Source of the DNA: Voacanga thouarsii | Taxonomy: Eukaryota; Streptophyta; Magnoliopsida; Gentianales; Apocynaceae | Reading direction: 5' to 3' | Assembly (NCBI GenBank): GCA_026120185.1 | Contig: JANUWF010001217.1 | Location: 186,001 to 250,000 of the forward strand | DNA: 64,000 bases | Part shown: positions 37,689 to 49,215 of the stretch, piece by piece | Layout: the number at the start of each line of letters is the position of its first letter | Numbering within the stretch: position 1 is the stretch's first letter | Made by a program: the position numbers and the translations under genes | The notes under the pieces: generated by a model | Seen by the model: only the letters and a program-made list of their open reading frames with translations | The model's database searches: none | Told to the model about the DNA's origin: nothing

Positions 37689-40600
37689 TGAAGGAAGAAA
37701 ATGGCAAAAATAATGAAACCGAAAGTATGTTTACAAAAAGAAGAATTTACTTTTGTGATTGAATAACCTTATTGGCACTGAAAAAGATGTCTGTACAAGA
37801 ATGCTTGAAGCTATTGGATCACGTCCTTGTAAACGTCGATTTCGTCTCATTCATACGAAGCTTTTGAGCTTCCAAAATGGTGCCCTTTCATCTGCCGGTG
37901 AAAGCTTACAGAATTGGGTTTGCTATGTTGGGATTCGTGGACTCCTAAACGCGAAAAACATCTACGAATCCCTCCCGAGGACCCAAGTAAACGATTAAGA
38001 AGATCTAAACTTTAAGAATTACCTCTGGTTGCGGTAATCGAAATCTTTCGATTCTGGTTGCGCTGTTGTACGCTCAACCCGAACAATCACCAGACGCTGC
38101 AGTATGCGAACGTCCTCTATCGGATACACACCGCGAACTCACTCGATACCCGGGGAGTGCTAGCGCCTAGGGTTTGAGAGGTTTTTTTTTCTTTCTGGTA
38201 GAGAATGGCACGAATGTTCTCAACCGAAAAATTGGTCTATTGAAAGACGGCTAGGGTTTTCTTAAAAAAACCCTCGAACCTCTTAGAGTCCAACCATAAT
38301 AATATCTTATTATATTCTAATTTAAATTCAAATTAAATTAAAACTGATATGATAAGATTCTGTCATTATCTCGGTAATTTAACTAATTATTTTACCGAGT
38401 CAGATTCTTATAATCTGGATATCATCCAGATTCATCGAACCTGGTCACCAAAAAAATAACCTAACAAGTTCGCTTATTGTGTGACCATATAGGTTCATTT
38501 AACACTGGCAGCGTGCCTAAATCATATTTAAATGGCCCACAAGTTATAAGCGGTTTCTAGCAAAACATTATAACTATCCAGGTTAAATGAAGATCGGTGA
38601 TCTCTTTGAACCAAACCATAATTTTATATTTAGTCCTTTTGTCACACGATATCCAGATTAAGCATAAGGTACGGAGCATGTCATCCTTATTAAGTTTAAT
38701 CAATTATTTCTTGATTTCATAGTAGACTGTTCAAACAAATGATATCAATATCTTAGATTGATATATTTGAGCACGGCCATGCATTTTAACAGTCTAACTT
38801 ATCAAGGGGCCCATGGATATCTCTCCCATAATCGAGAGGGACAAATTCCTTCACAATCAATCATATTCCTCTCCTTGATTTATTCTATATCCAACAAGTA
38901 GTCTAATTTATTATCTCGGTTAAAGACAACTTTAGACAATGTCAAAATATAGAATTTATCAAGTAAGAAACTATGATGAATTTAGGTCGAAGGATTTTCA
39001 ATATTATTATGGCTAGAAAGTACTTATGACATATTCCATGAAGTACTCTCACAGTGGGTCATGTCCAATACAATGTTCTCTAACATTTATTTATGTCTTG
39101 ACTCGATATCACAAATATCCATGGCCAGTAAAACATAGCCATCAAGTCACAAACATACTAATCTTAATTTATTATTATTCCAATAATAATAATCGATCAG
39201 GGACAATTTTAGAATAGTCATTGTATTCATTGTAGAGTTTTACTATCAAGTCACGTACTTGATGACCAACAAAACAAAACTCACTATTTATGGAAAGGAA
39301 AGCCTCATATTATTATATAAAACATAATGACAATTGTATAAGTACAAATTGACTCTAGGGCATATCCCCAACATGCTAAACCTGTGAAAGCTTCTTCCTT
39401 TACCTCTATGAAAGCTCACAGACTTGGCTTTCTCCACTCATCAATCTTGATTGTAGAATGTTTTCTTTTCATCAGTTCATGAAGAGAGAGAGAGACCAAG
39501 AAAGTCAAACAAAAAGCCCCATGCTTTTTGTTATCTCTCATACAAAACAATACGGGATCCATCCCATATTTTTATTTAATTAATTATATATTGTTTAAAT
39601 TTTATTTTACCATTGGTCTTATTCATTGGGTCAGATAAAATTATTTACTCTTAGGCTTGAACACCCATAAATAATAAGTTTCAATTATTTATTTTTTGGA
39701 TTTTATTAAACAGCCCAATAAATAATTAACAAGCTCAAATAGACCAATATAAAATATCAGACTTTTTATCTTATTTATACCTAGATTAATTTTTTAATTA
39801 TTCAATCTGGGTCTTGAGCCCTGAATAATTAATTAACCAATTAAACTATATAAAATATATACTCTCTCTCTGGCCTTTTATTTTATTCTAATCCAATAAT
39901 AAATTAGACTATTTAAATAAAATAAAATAAAATCTATAATTATTAAGACCAATTCCTTAACTCAAATCTATTAAGACTTAAAGGCTATTTCGGGGACCAA
40001 AAGACACATCACCTTGCTACTAAAATGACCAAAATACCTCTATTATATAAATAGCTATATTTTACATTTTAAATATTTTTTAATATCACCATAAGGAAAT
40101 ATTGACCTCAAGGATAATATTGTGTTAGCAAAGTCTTCGACCTACAGGTATAATGACTAAAATACCCCTCTACGCATCACCATGCATTTAGAGAGGAGGA
40201 GTGTACTAACACCTCTCTAATAGACAGCTATCATCTTTAGACCTCTAATCCAATGATCCACGACTTTTGAAATGTTTACACTTTCCAATGGAGCTATCCT
40301 AAAGTAAACATCCAAGTCATATTCCCTAGGACCCTGGATAATTAGATCATTTAAACAATTAAAATGGGCGATATAGCGTAAAAGTTATCTTGTACAAATT
40401 TGTCTTAATTAACTAGTTGCATATACCTAACATATAAGTATATTGGCTCTACGAAAGAACCTCAACTACAATATATCAAAGTATATACTTTTAGCTTCAT
40501 CAGACCACTAACTTATACTCAAGCGCTAGAGTATTAATCCACATTGTAGCAGTAATAGTCTGGATTTCATCTAAATAGTACTTTTAGAAACCACTATTAC

Positions 40601-40964
40601 AGGTCTTGTTCTACGTATTCAAAATACACTCATGCTATCAAGTGAGTGGGCTACTCACTAGCTAAAGGTAAGTCATTCTTCATTTGGAATTCATAACACA
40701 ATAATCTAAACATAATGAGATTCCTATTCTCATCAATCGGTTAAGAATAAATATTTGTGTTAAGTAACATGTGATCCATACCTTACTGTGAAAGACCACC
40801 ATTCACATGGATCACTTACTTAAATACAATGGGTCCTTTCCAAATGAAAAAACGTGCACAAATAAAATGTAAATTTACAAATAAATTTCAAGAATAATTT
40901 TTTTTATTAATAAATTCAATAATTACATCAGATTAAATTAGTCTAGATGGTATATGTTCCAACA
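37689..40964 (-). mobile_element. Solo LTR Y inside the Copia-3 5' LTR
   Basis: Starts TGAAGGAAGAAAATGG at 37689 and ends TGTTCCAACA at 40964; flanks are TCCTC (37684-37688) and TCCTT (40965-40969). The uninterrupted left LTR of Copia-3 reads TTCCTTAAG at this spot, so TCCTT is the original target and the left copy has one change. Without the inner X copy it is about 1.82 kb. It is a relative of the Copia-3 LTR itself (shared TGTAGCAGTAATAGTCT, CTACGTATTC) and of the solo LTR at 2269-16879. Confidence 0.88.
37926..39373 (+). mobile_element. Solo LTR X (inner copy), deepest level of cluster 2
   Basis: 1,448 bp, starts TGTTGGGATTCGTGG and ends ATATCCCCAACA, flanked by the perfect duplication TGCTA (37921-37925 and 39374-39378). 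Same family as the outer X copy that surrounds Copia-3. No internal coding region. Confidence 0.93.
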
Positions 40965-42952
40965 TCCTTAAGCCCTAATGGCCGAAGATCATGAAGCCCT
41001 AATGGGCTAGGTACTGTGCTAAAAAAACGATCCAAGACTGACCTAATTAATTAATTAATTCTAATTGGACCTCATTAATTAATTTTTTGGGCCTCATTAA
41101 ATATCCAAGACCAATTAATTTTAATTGGACTTTTAATATATGTCAATATATATCAGTCTAATCAATTAATTTATTCCAACCCAATTAATTAATTTATTCC
41201 ATTCTAATTCTCTTAATTAATTAATTATCTTTTTCGGACCCTATCAAAACCCAAGACTAATTAATTAGTTATAATCGGACTCTTAGAATAAATTTTATTT
41301 TTCTTCCAAATAATTATTCATTAAGTCCAGATTGTGTTTAAATAACACTAAGGTAATTTGAGCTATTTCGGAGACTAAAAGATATATCATTCATGACTAC
41401 TACAATAACCAAAATATCCTTACTATTAAATAGCCATTTTATCGCTTTAAATATTTTCAATTATCAACATATGAAAATTTTGACCCCAAGAATAATATTG
41501 TTTAAAGCAATATCTCCGACCTATAGGTGAAATAACAAAAATACCTATTTATGTAATACCCATCAATGAGACATGATAAATGTACTAACACCCATCTCAA
41601 GACATCTACCATTCTTAGATTTTTAGTCCGATAATCTATAACTCACTTGAATGTACTTACTTATCATTGGAAGCTACCCAAAAGCACACATTCTAGAGTC
41701 ACGTTCCCAGGACCCTGGATCATTTAGATTATCCTAGACAATCACAAGAGGGTGATTAAACCTCACTAAGTGAAGCATAAAAACTCTTTTGCATAAGTCC
41801 GTCTTAACTTACTAGAGCAATACACCCAATAAACAAGGATATTGATCTCACAAAAGAAATCTCACCCAACATACATCAAAGTATAAAATCCTAACTTCGC
41901 CAGACCACCAACTCACACTCAAGTATGAAGGTATCCGTTCACGCTGTAACAGTAATAATCTTGTCTCTATAATTATAGTACTTTAAGAGAAATCACTACT
42001 ACTAGTCCAATTTTACGTATTCGTAATACGTTTATGCCTATGATGTGAGTGAACTACTCACTGTTTCAAGGTAAACCATTCCTCATTGGAAATCATGGCA
42101 TAATAGTCTTACTTTGATGAAATGTCCAGTTCTATCAAACGACTAAGAATTCAATTTTATTTATGTGACAAGTATCTATGGTCTATACCTTACTGTGAAG
42201 AGCAACCCAATATATAGACCATTACTTGTTATACTTGGACCTTTAAATGTGCAATAATATAAGAAACAAACTAAATTAAATGAATAAACATCTTATTGCA
42301 TTATGTTGATATAAAATACATAGTCTTTGAGGGTATATTTTTCAACAACCAGAAAAATAACCTAACGTGTTCACTTAATTTGTGACCCTATAGGTTTATT
42401 TAACACTGGTAGTGTGCTTAAATCACATTTAAATGGCCCACAAGTAATAAGCAATTTATAGCAAATATTATAACTATCCAAATTAAATGAAGATCAGTAA
42501 TCTCTTTGAACTAAACCATAACTTTGTACTTAGTCCTTTTGTCACATGATATTCAGATTAAGCATAACGCACCGATCATGTCATCCTTATTAAACTTAAT
42601 CAACTATTTCTTGATCTCATAATAAACTATTCACACAAATTATATCAATTTCTCAAATTGATATATTTAAGTATGGTCATGCATTTTAACAGTCTAACTT
42701 ATCAAGGGACCCATGGACATCTCCCCCAAGAATGGGAAAGACAAATTCCTGCACTATTAATCATATTCCTCTCTCTAATTTATTCTATATTCAACAGTGG
42801 TCTAATTTTATTATCTGGTTAACGATAACTTTAGACAACGTCAAGATATATAATTTATCAAGTAAGAAACTATGATGAATTCAGGTCAAAGAACTTCTAA
42901 TATTATTATAGCAAGAAAATACTTATGACGTGTCCCATGAAATATTCTCACA

Positions 42953-43272
42953 GTGGGTTATATCCAATATAATATTCTCTAACATTTATTTATGTTTTGA
43001 CTTGATATCCCATATATTCATGACCAGTAAAACATAGTCATCAAGTCACAAACATATTAATCTTAATTTATTATTGTTTCACTAATAATAATCCATTAGT
43101 GAAATAATACAATGATATCCATTAGTGGGTTATGTCCAATACAATGTTCTCTAATATTTATTTATATTTTGACTTGATATCTCATATATCCATGACCAGT
43201 AAAATATAGTCATTAAGTCATAAACATACTAATCTTAATTTATTAGTATTCCACTAATAATAATCCATTAGG
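42953..43272. repeat. Tandem duplication (period about 172 bp) inside LTR X
   Basis: GTGGGTTATATCC...ACTAATAATAATCCATTAG at 42953-43100 recurs as GTGGGTTATGTCC...ACTAATAATAATCCATTAG from 43125. The inner X copy has this segment only once (39054-39200), so the duplication arose in the outer copy. Confidence 0.88.
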
Positions 43273-44039
43273 GACAACTTTAAGAATAGTCATTCTATTC
43301 GTTATAGGATTTTACTATCAAGTCACGTACTTGATACTCATAAAACTAAATGCACTATTCATGAGAAGAAATGCCTCATATTATTACAAAATATATAACG
43401 ATAATAGTATAAGTACAAATTATTTTAGGGCATATCCCTAACAATGTTTATCCCACTTGGGAAAAGTAAAATCAATAAAGTGTTTCCTTTGAAGAAGTAA
43501 TTATGGGTTTCAGACAACCTTAGATAAAAATTAGTTTAAGAAAAATTTATTGTTTTGCTTAGAAAATTGTTTGTTTGACTAAAAATTATTTTATTTTAGC
43601 ATAAGAACAAATTTTTCATAATTGCATCCCAAAATACATCTTCCATGGCAATATGTACATTTGACTTGCTAAAGAGCTTTTGTTCAACAAACACCTTTAT
43701 GCAAGGACTTACTTTGATATCTTGATTCACTGACAAAATAATCCTCAAAGTCTTGCTCAAGGAAACCTAACCCTATTTGGGGTAAACATAGTATATATGT
43801 CACCACAGGTGCACAACTTAGCAACAAAATTGCATAGGTACAAATAACTCCTAATTTTACATACATATAATCAATAGCAATACTCAAATATGATGTTAAT
43901 GGTTTAGGAGTTCTAAAATTAATTAATAAAATATTTTAGAGGTTAACATTAATATAAGAATAATTTAATACTGTAGTGACATAAGTAAGTGACATGAGTA
44001 TTAATTGAGTACAACCAAAAGTATTGATGAAAATATTGA

Positions 44040-44460
44040 TAATTTTATAAATAATAATATTGCTATAAGGATAATAAAAATAATAATAAAAATAATAATG
44101 ATGATATTATTATGTATTTATTTATATATTTTAAAAAATAATAATATTTATTATATTATTAATAATAATATGATTAAATAAAAATAATATGGCTAGCAGC
44201 GATAATAATAGTAATAATATTAATTTTATTAATATTTCTCTAAAATAATGATGTTTAGTAATAATAATAATAATAATAGTAATATTAATAACATCGATGA
44301 TACTTAAAAATAGCAATACCAATAATAATACTTATAATATTAGTAATAATATTATTATTTAAAAATAGTAATATTAGTAGTAATGTTAGTAATAAAAATA
44401 ATAATAGCGATTTAAGTATCAAAAGTAGCAATAATATTACTATTAGTATTTAAAGGTAAT
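44040..44460. repeat. AAT/ATT-rich low-complexity tract in copy 3
   Basis: Irregular AATAAT/ATTATT repetition. It corresponds to the AT-rich tracts at 8540-8820 and 10240-10500 in the other copies. The 63-aa open frame across it is compositional. Confidence 0.8.
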
Positions 44461-46330
44461 AATAATTTTGTTATTAATAAATAAAGGAGTAACCAATAGC
44501 AATATAAATGCTTGCATAGTAATTGATGATAAGATTAACAATTAAGGCATTAGCAAAACAATAATAGCAACTATCCCCCTTATCTACCATATCATCTCAT
44601 GCTAGTGTCATATAGACCCAATTCACAAATATACTAACAAACACGTCATAACCTCATATTAAAATCAAAATCCAAATCTATTTCATAGAATAGTCCTAAT
44701 ACACATCTCAACCTACACATCATAAAATCATCCATGCCATATTTAAATATGCATTTATTTCCCCAACGCCACTAGATCATCAACTATCATATCAATAATC
44801 CATCATCCTATTAATATTGAATTCGAAATTTAATGAGGGAGTTTAGGATAAAATACTTGTTTGATGATCGATTTAAGTTGAAGATGTCGCTTTGACAATC
44901 GAAGAGCCTTAAATGACTTGATAAGTCATTTGAGAGACCAAGGTTTGAAGAAGTCCGACGTTGGCCCCCAATGAATTCGGCCAAGAGAGCGTGAGATTGA
45001 GAAGAGAGTAAGAAGAAATAAAAGTAAAGAAACGAAGACGAAAGAGGACGCTTGGACTTGGTTTACCTTATGGTGTTCTTCTTGACTTGCTAAAAAAAAT
45101 ACTTGTTTGATTCGAATGAAGGGAGCACTTTGGATGTTTTGTTGTTATAAAATGTACCAAAGGAAAGAATAGGATGATCTCTAATTGATTTGAAGATTAT
45201 AGAGTGGTTTGGGATGTTTAGAAGTGACTAAATGGTTGAAGGAGAGTAGTGTGTGTTTTTGGTGTTCTTGAGAGAGTAGTTAGAAGAGAAAGTTAGATAA
45301 AGTGGGAGAGTATTCTAGGTAGTTTTGGTTGAAATTCTTCATTGTTTGTGTGCAGAATTTCTAGCTTCGTTTGATAGGATTAGTTGCTAGATAGGTAAGT
45401 GTTTGATGGAGCAAAAAGTGGAATTTAATTTTCAAATTCAAAGTATTTTAAATAGAGAGAAATTAGGAGAGGTTTAAGGTGCTTTAATGGAGTTCTATTG
45501 GCCAAGGTTGGTGAAGAAGAAAATATGTTAAGCTATGTACCTAGTATGGCCGAAAACAAGGATGGAGAAATGAAGAAGAAATGAAGAGAAATGCTAGCTA
45601 ATTGAAGATTGGAAAAGTTGGAAAAAAAATTCTGGTTAGCTAGTTAAAAGGAATGATAAGATTTAGGTGGTTTGTTAGCTAGAATTCAAAATATTTTGAA
45701 TCGGTTTTCAGTTATTAAATAGGAGTATCTCAAGGTGCTTTAATGGTGATTTTTTCAGCCATGACCTTGAAGAAGAACAAGAACCATGAAAGAACTAATT
45801 TATATTGTTGAATACCCAAAGTTTCTTGGTTATGGCATTTACTTGTTTGCTGAAAATTTTCTGGTTTAAACAAGCTATGAAGGGTCTGAAGTCTTTATAC
45901 TTGTTTCCAGCTTTTGCACACAAAAAGGAGTGCTTGATTTGCAAAGAAATAAATGATATTCAAGCTTCCCATTTTCGAAAACAAGCTAGGAAGTGGAACT
46001 AAAAATATTTTCCAACTTTTACCATAACAAAAACAATCAAAATGTAGTTCTTTAGGTAAACAACTTGGTAATTTAATTTGGAAAACAACCACACTATTAT
46101 ACCTCCTATGTTTCAGCCAACTAATCTCCAAGAGCTGGAATTTTTCTTTTAAAATTGCAAGTCCAAGATGATCCAAAATATTTTATAAAAAAATTAAAAG
46201 AATTTAAGAAATAGGAATATTTTAAATTCAAATATATTAGGACATGGGTTGCTAAAATAATGGAGATTAAAATTCCTCTAGATTTTCTTTTAGGACAAGA
46301 TTACATTGTTAGAATATTACTACTTAGTTG

Positions 46331-46375
46331 ATGGGATTTGAACTCAAGACCTTCGCTCTAACTACTTTACCACAC
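46331..46375 (-). other. tRNA-like module in 4.25-kb copy 3, shortened
   Basis: On the minus strand box A-like TGGTAAAGTAG starts at 46372 and box B-like GTTCAAATCCC starts at 46343. The spacing is 29 nt, 15 nt shorter than in copies 1 and 2, so the segment between the boxes has a deletion. Confidence 0.6.
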
Positions 46376-46778
46376 TAATTCTTATTCTTATTTTCCCAAC
46401 CTAATTCTCTTCCCTTTTACAACCTAAGTCTCTTCTTATCTCATCTCTAAGCAAAATTTCCTAATTGCCTCCAACACTCATCTAGTATAAATAAATTATA
46501 AAGGCCACATATAGTAATTTAAAAATGCACAAATTCACCCAGAAAGATTATATTCATGTAATATGCCATAGAATGTAACCATTCCCTCTAATTCTAGGGT
46601 AGTCTTAGGTGGGGTTTTACAGTTTCTCCTTGAATCCTTATCTAATCTTCAACTTTTTTCATCCTACATAAAATAAGGAGAAAATGGGAGATTAAGTAGC
46701 AATCTAGAATGCATTTCTCTATAATTTAGACACAAATGATGTATAAAAATATGTGTACAATAGATACTCATCATGAAG

Positions 46779-47211
46779 CAAGAAAGCCCCATCTATTTTA
46801 GAATAATGAATTACTATTTTTATTTATACCATCTAATCAATTGGGCAATTGGATGTTTTGACCCGCACTAAATTACATTTAATTTTTTATGATAAAAATA
46901 TATCCAACTCATATAAAGCTTTTCCATGAGTTTAATTGTATCCATTGACCAAATATGAATTAGATCAAGAAGATTTATTCTTTCATAGTACCAAAGGCAA
47001 GCATGACGTCATTAGAACACAAAATCGAAGTATCAAATGTCAAGAAAAAGAAAGAGTGGTATATATATATGATCTAACATTATTGTTAATACAATAATAT
47101 GTTGTTTTCACTTTACTTCAAATTGTAATTACTGCCGAAAAATATAATTCCATAAACAAAAGCTCTTGTCATGACAATATATTAATGATGAGTACATACT
47201 TTGAACTATCA
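46779..47211. other. Intergenic, nothing recognised
   Basis: AT-rich sequence between nested cluster 2 and the SINE. No gene, repeat boundary or RNA was seen. Confidence 0.5.
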
Positions 47212-47224
47212 AGAAAGTAATAAT

Positions 47225-47451
47225 TCCTTAGGTGTAAAGGTGAAATCCCTCACCCAGAGACCCTCACACCTCAGTCTCATAGCGTGTAGAGGAGTAAATT
47301 ACGATGACTCAGCAGCTTCATAGGTAGGAGGACCAGTGCCTAGTGCCCACAAAGGGGGATGAAAATCCCACACTACTGCTGTCAGGGCTTGACCTTGCGT
47401 CTTTGGGTGCAATTTACTGTCGAAGTACCAATTGAGCTACAGCCGCGAGGT
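47225..47451 (-). mobile_element. tRNA-derived SINE with 13-bp target duplication
   Basis: On the minus strand the element starts ACCTCGCGGCTGTAGCTCAA. TAGCTCAATTGG (box A, starting at 47439) and GGTCAAGCCC (box B, starting at 47394) are 45 nt apart, the spacing of a tRNA. The body then continues for about 160 nt unrelated to tRNA. Direct copies of AGAAAGTAATAAT flank it at 47212-47224 and 47452-47464, a length expected for LINE-mediated insertion. Pol III transcription would run leftward. No long poly-A or poly-T tail is visible at the 3' end. Confidence 0.9.
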
Positions 47452-47825
47452 AGAAAGTAATAATCCCTAAAATAATTAAAGTAAGGCTTAATTGAAGATG
47501 AAATAAATTGTTTATTGTGTGATAAAACTTTAGTCTCAATTGTCTATTGAGAGAATATTTGTATCTAATGCATCGTTGTACAATGCCTTAAAAATAAATT
47601 TAAAAATATAGTAATTAAATATTTATTGCACATTTTTACCTTTTCTCCTCTTTTCCTTCTATAACAAACAAGACAAAAAAAAAAAAAAAAGGTGCATTTC
47701 TAAGGTAAAGTATTTGTGTGATCGTATTATACCTTTGAGCCTAAAAAAAAGTTTTATAGAATCATCGTAAAACCTACTTTATTATATGATATGAAATGTT
47801 AGACAGTTAAAATGTGTCATATTTA

Positions 47826-48200
47826 CAAAATGAAGGTAGTTGAGATGTATACGTTACGGTGAATGTACGGATATATTAGAAGAAATAGAGTAAGGGATGA
47901 GACAATTTAGGAAAAAAATAAGAGTAGCATCCATTGAAGATAAGATGATAGAAAATTGCATACGTTGGTTTTGGCATATACAGAGAAGGTCAAGAGATGC
48001 TCATGTTAGGAGAATCGAGGGATGGAGACATGATAAGTTAAACGAAGGTAGAGGTAGACTTAAGACGATATGAATGGAAGTTATTAGACAAGATATGTCT
48101 CTGATAGATTTGGATGAAAGTTTGACGATAGATAGAAAGAAATAGAGGGAGAGAATATATGTGAGTGATCACATATAGTTATGTATTAGTTTATGTTAGT
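47826..48200 (+). pseudogene. 3' remnant of a LINE (L1-type) reverse transcriptase ORF
   Basis: Despite many stops, reading frames give the conserved tail of plant LINE ORF2: TLR-MYGYIRRNRVRDE, then KSS..H, then a LHTLVLAYTEKVK block equivalent to LRWFGHVQRR, then R-RWRGRL-like glycine/arginine remnants equivalent to GRGRPK.TW, and SDRFG.KFDDR equivalent to LTLDRAKWR. No upstream palm or endonuclease domain is seen. An old 5'-truncated copy. Confidence 0.7.
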
Positions 48201-48209
48201 CGATTTCAA

Positions 48210-49207
48210 ATTTTTTGAAATTAAATTTTTTTAAAAAAAAATTCTAAGGTAAAGTATTTGTCCCCTTCTTCCTATTCTTTCGCGAACCTACTGTATTCAA
48301 GAAATGCGAAGATCGGGGGAAGCAAAATATACCGTACACCTTCTAACTGCATTCCTATTTTTATGCAGTTCTTACTAAATTAGTATGATACACATGTTAC
48401 AATTTTGATAAGTATTATATTATTATCATCTTATTTTATTTAGTACCTATATTTATAGGGTCTGATAATTTTTTTCAGATCAACTATGTTTTTTTTTTTC
48501 TTTTTGCTAAATGTTTTATAAGTTGAAGTATTTTTTTCTTTTTAAATTCGATATTTATTAAAATAAAAGGAGAATTGCTTGTAGACTTTTAAATTATGAT
48601 TAGAAAATACATAAAAGATAGAAAGGTAAAATAAAAATTTTTATTTCTATTCTCTTTCTCCTCCCCTTGTATTAAATAAAAAAGATACAAATAATTTAGA
48701 GTTGAAGGACAAATTATATAAAATATTATGTAAGAGTATAAAAAATATTTGAAGAGACGAATAATAAATTTAAAATATTATTTTAAAAATAAATAAAAAT
48801 TAAAAAGTTTAAGAGCGGAGGTCATCCCTATCCTTAGTTCCATTTTTTATTTATCAAAAAAAATGAAAAAGGCAAGTTACACGTACTTTCCCAATCCTCC
48901 TTGGCAAAGGAATGTTTGGCTTGAGAAATTGGGTTATTCAAATGCAACAATTAAGTATTTAACTCGTTAGTGGGGGAAAAAGGACATTGACCCTTTATGT
49001 GTAGTTAAATTTTATAGCCTATAATACTTAGATACATTTACATAAGTTTTAATGAAATATTACTTTTTTACTAATGTCATTTTAGATTCCTGAATGAATC
49101 AAGGAAAAAAGACTTCTATATTAAAAAAATCTCTCGTATGCTACCAATTTTATAATAAAGTAATGTTAAAAATTTACTTAAATTGAAATTATATTTATTT
49201 TGTTAAA
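48210..49207. other. AT-rich intergenic sequence, nothing recognised
   Basis: Homopolymer-rich, no gene or repeat boundary could be supported. Confidence 0.5.
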
Positions 49208-49215
49208 AATATAAT

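Larger units (their letters stand above)
30439..42347 (-). mobile_element. Copia-3: Ty1/copia retrotransposon, complete ends
   Basis: Two direct LTRs (30439-31638 and 37239-42347, the latter split by LTR Y) flanked by the perfect duplication ACCAG (30434-30438 and 42348-42352). On the minus strand the primer-binding site AGTATCAGAG lies 3-4 nt inside the right-hand 5' LTR (about 37225-37236), close to the initiator-Met form, and a purine-rich AAGTGAGAGAT tract (about 31639-31649) precedes the left-hand 3' LTR. Gag-pol remnants lie at 31662-35572 after a 1.67-kb leader. Confidence 0.94.
37239..42347 (-). repeat. Copia-3 5' LTR, split by solo LTR Y
   Basis: Parts 37239-37688 and 40970-42347 total about 1.83 kb and align with 30439-31638 apart from the deletion there. 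Starts TGAAGGATCATGG and ends TATTTTTCAACA on the plus strand. Confidence 0.92.
29846..43443 (+). mobile_element. Solo LTR X (outer copy), split by Copia-3
   Basis: Starts TGTTAGGTTTCATAG at 29846, ends ATCCCTAACA at 43443, flanked by the perfect duplication ATGTT (29841-29845 and 43444-43448). The parts outside Copia-3 total about 1.68 kb. It matches the inner copy 37926-39373 along its length (for example CTATCGGATACA, GTGCTAGCGCCTAGGGTTT, TTTAACACTGG and ATGGCCCACAAG). No coding region; a solo LTR. Strand is arbitrary because no internal domain is available. Confidence 0.92.
29031..46621 (-). mobile_element. 4.25-kb LTR-like element, copy 3, interrupted by LTR X
   Basis: Starts TGTAACACCCTACTACC at 29031, like copy 2, and ends GGGGTTTTACA at 46621. 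Parts 29031-29845 and 43449-46621 total about 4.0 kb. Landmarks match copies 1 and 2: CAGGATCGACCTGAA (29283), TTATTGAGTATTCAACGTT (29822) continued by ATCCCACTTGGGA (43450), the AT-rich part (44040-44440) and the tRNA-like module (46331-46375). Flanks GCTTCTC and GTTTCTC are similar but do not give a clean 5-bp duplication. More diverged from copies 1 and 2 than they are from each other by eye, and without the (CT)n tract. Confidence 0.88.
27597..46773 (-). mobile_element. Solo LTR Z, outermost level of nested cluster 2
   Basis: TGTTGTGCGTGCGGG begins at 27597 and GATACTCATCA ends at 46773; both are flanked by the perfect 5-bp duplication TGAAG (27592-27596 and 46774-46778). The parts outside the inserted 4.25-kb copy 3 (27597-29030 and 46622-46773) total about 1.59 kb and contain no recognisable coding sequence. 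It reads as a solo LTR. Strand is assigned by inference from the look of the right end and is uncertain. This frame was recognised by looking for a match to TGAAG next to a TG terminus, so it depends on those two 5-bp sites and the termini; no second copy in the window confirms its ends. Confidence 0.68.

Noticed and set aside
44131..44322. 63-aa Ile-rich open frame
   Set aside because: Direct product of AAT/ATT low-complexity DNA.
47385..47455. A functional tRNA gene on the minus strand
   Set aside because: Box A and box B are fine but the arms do not pair and the sequence continues into a flanked SINE body.
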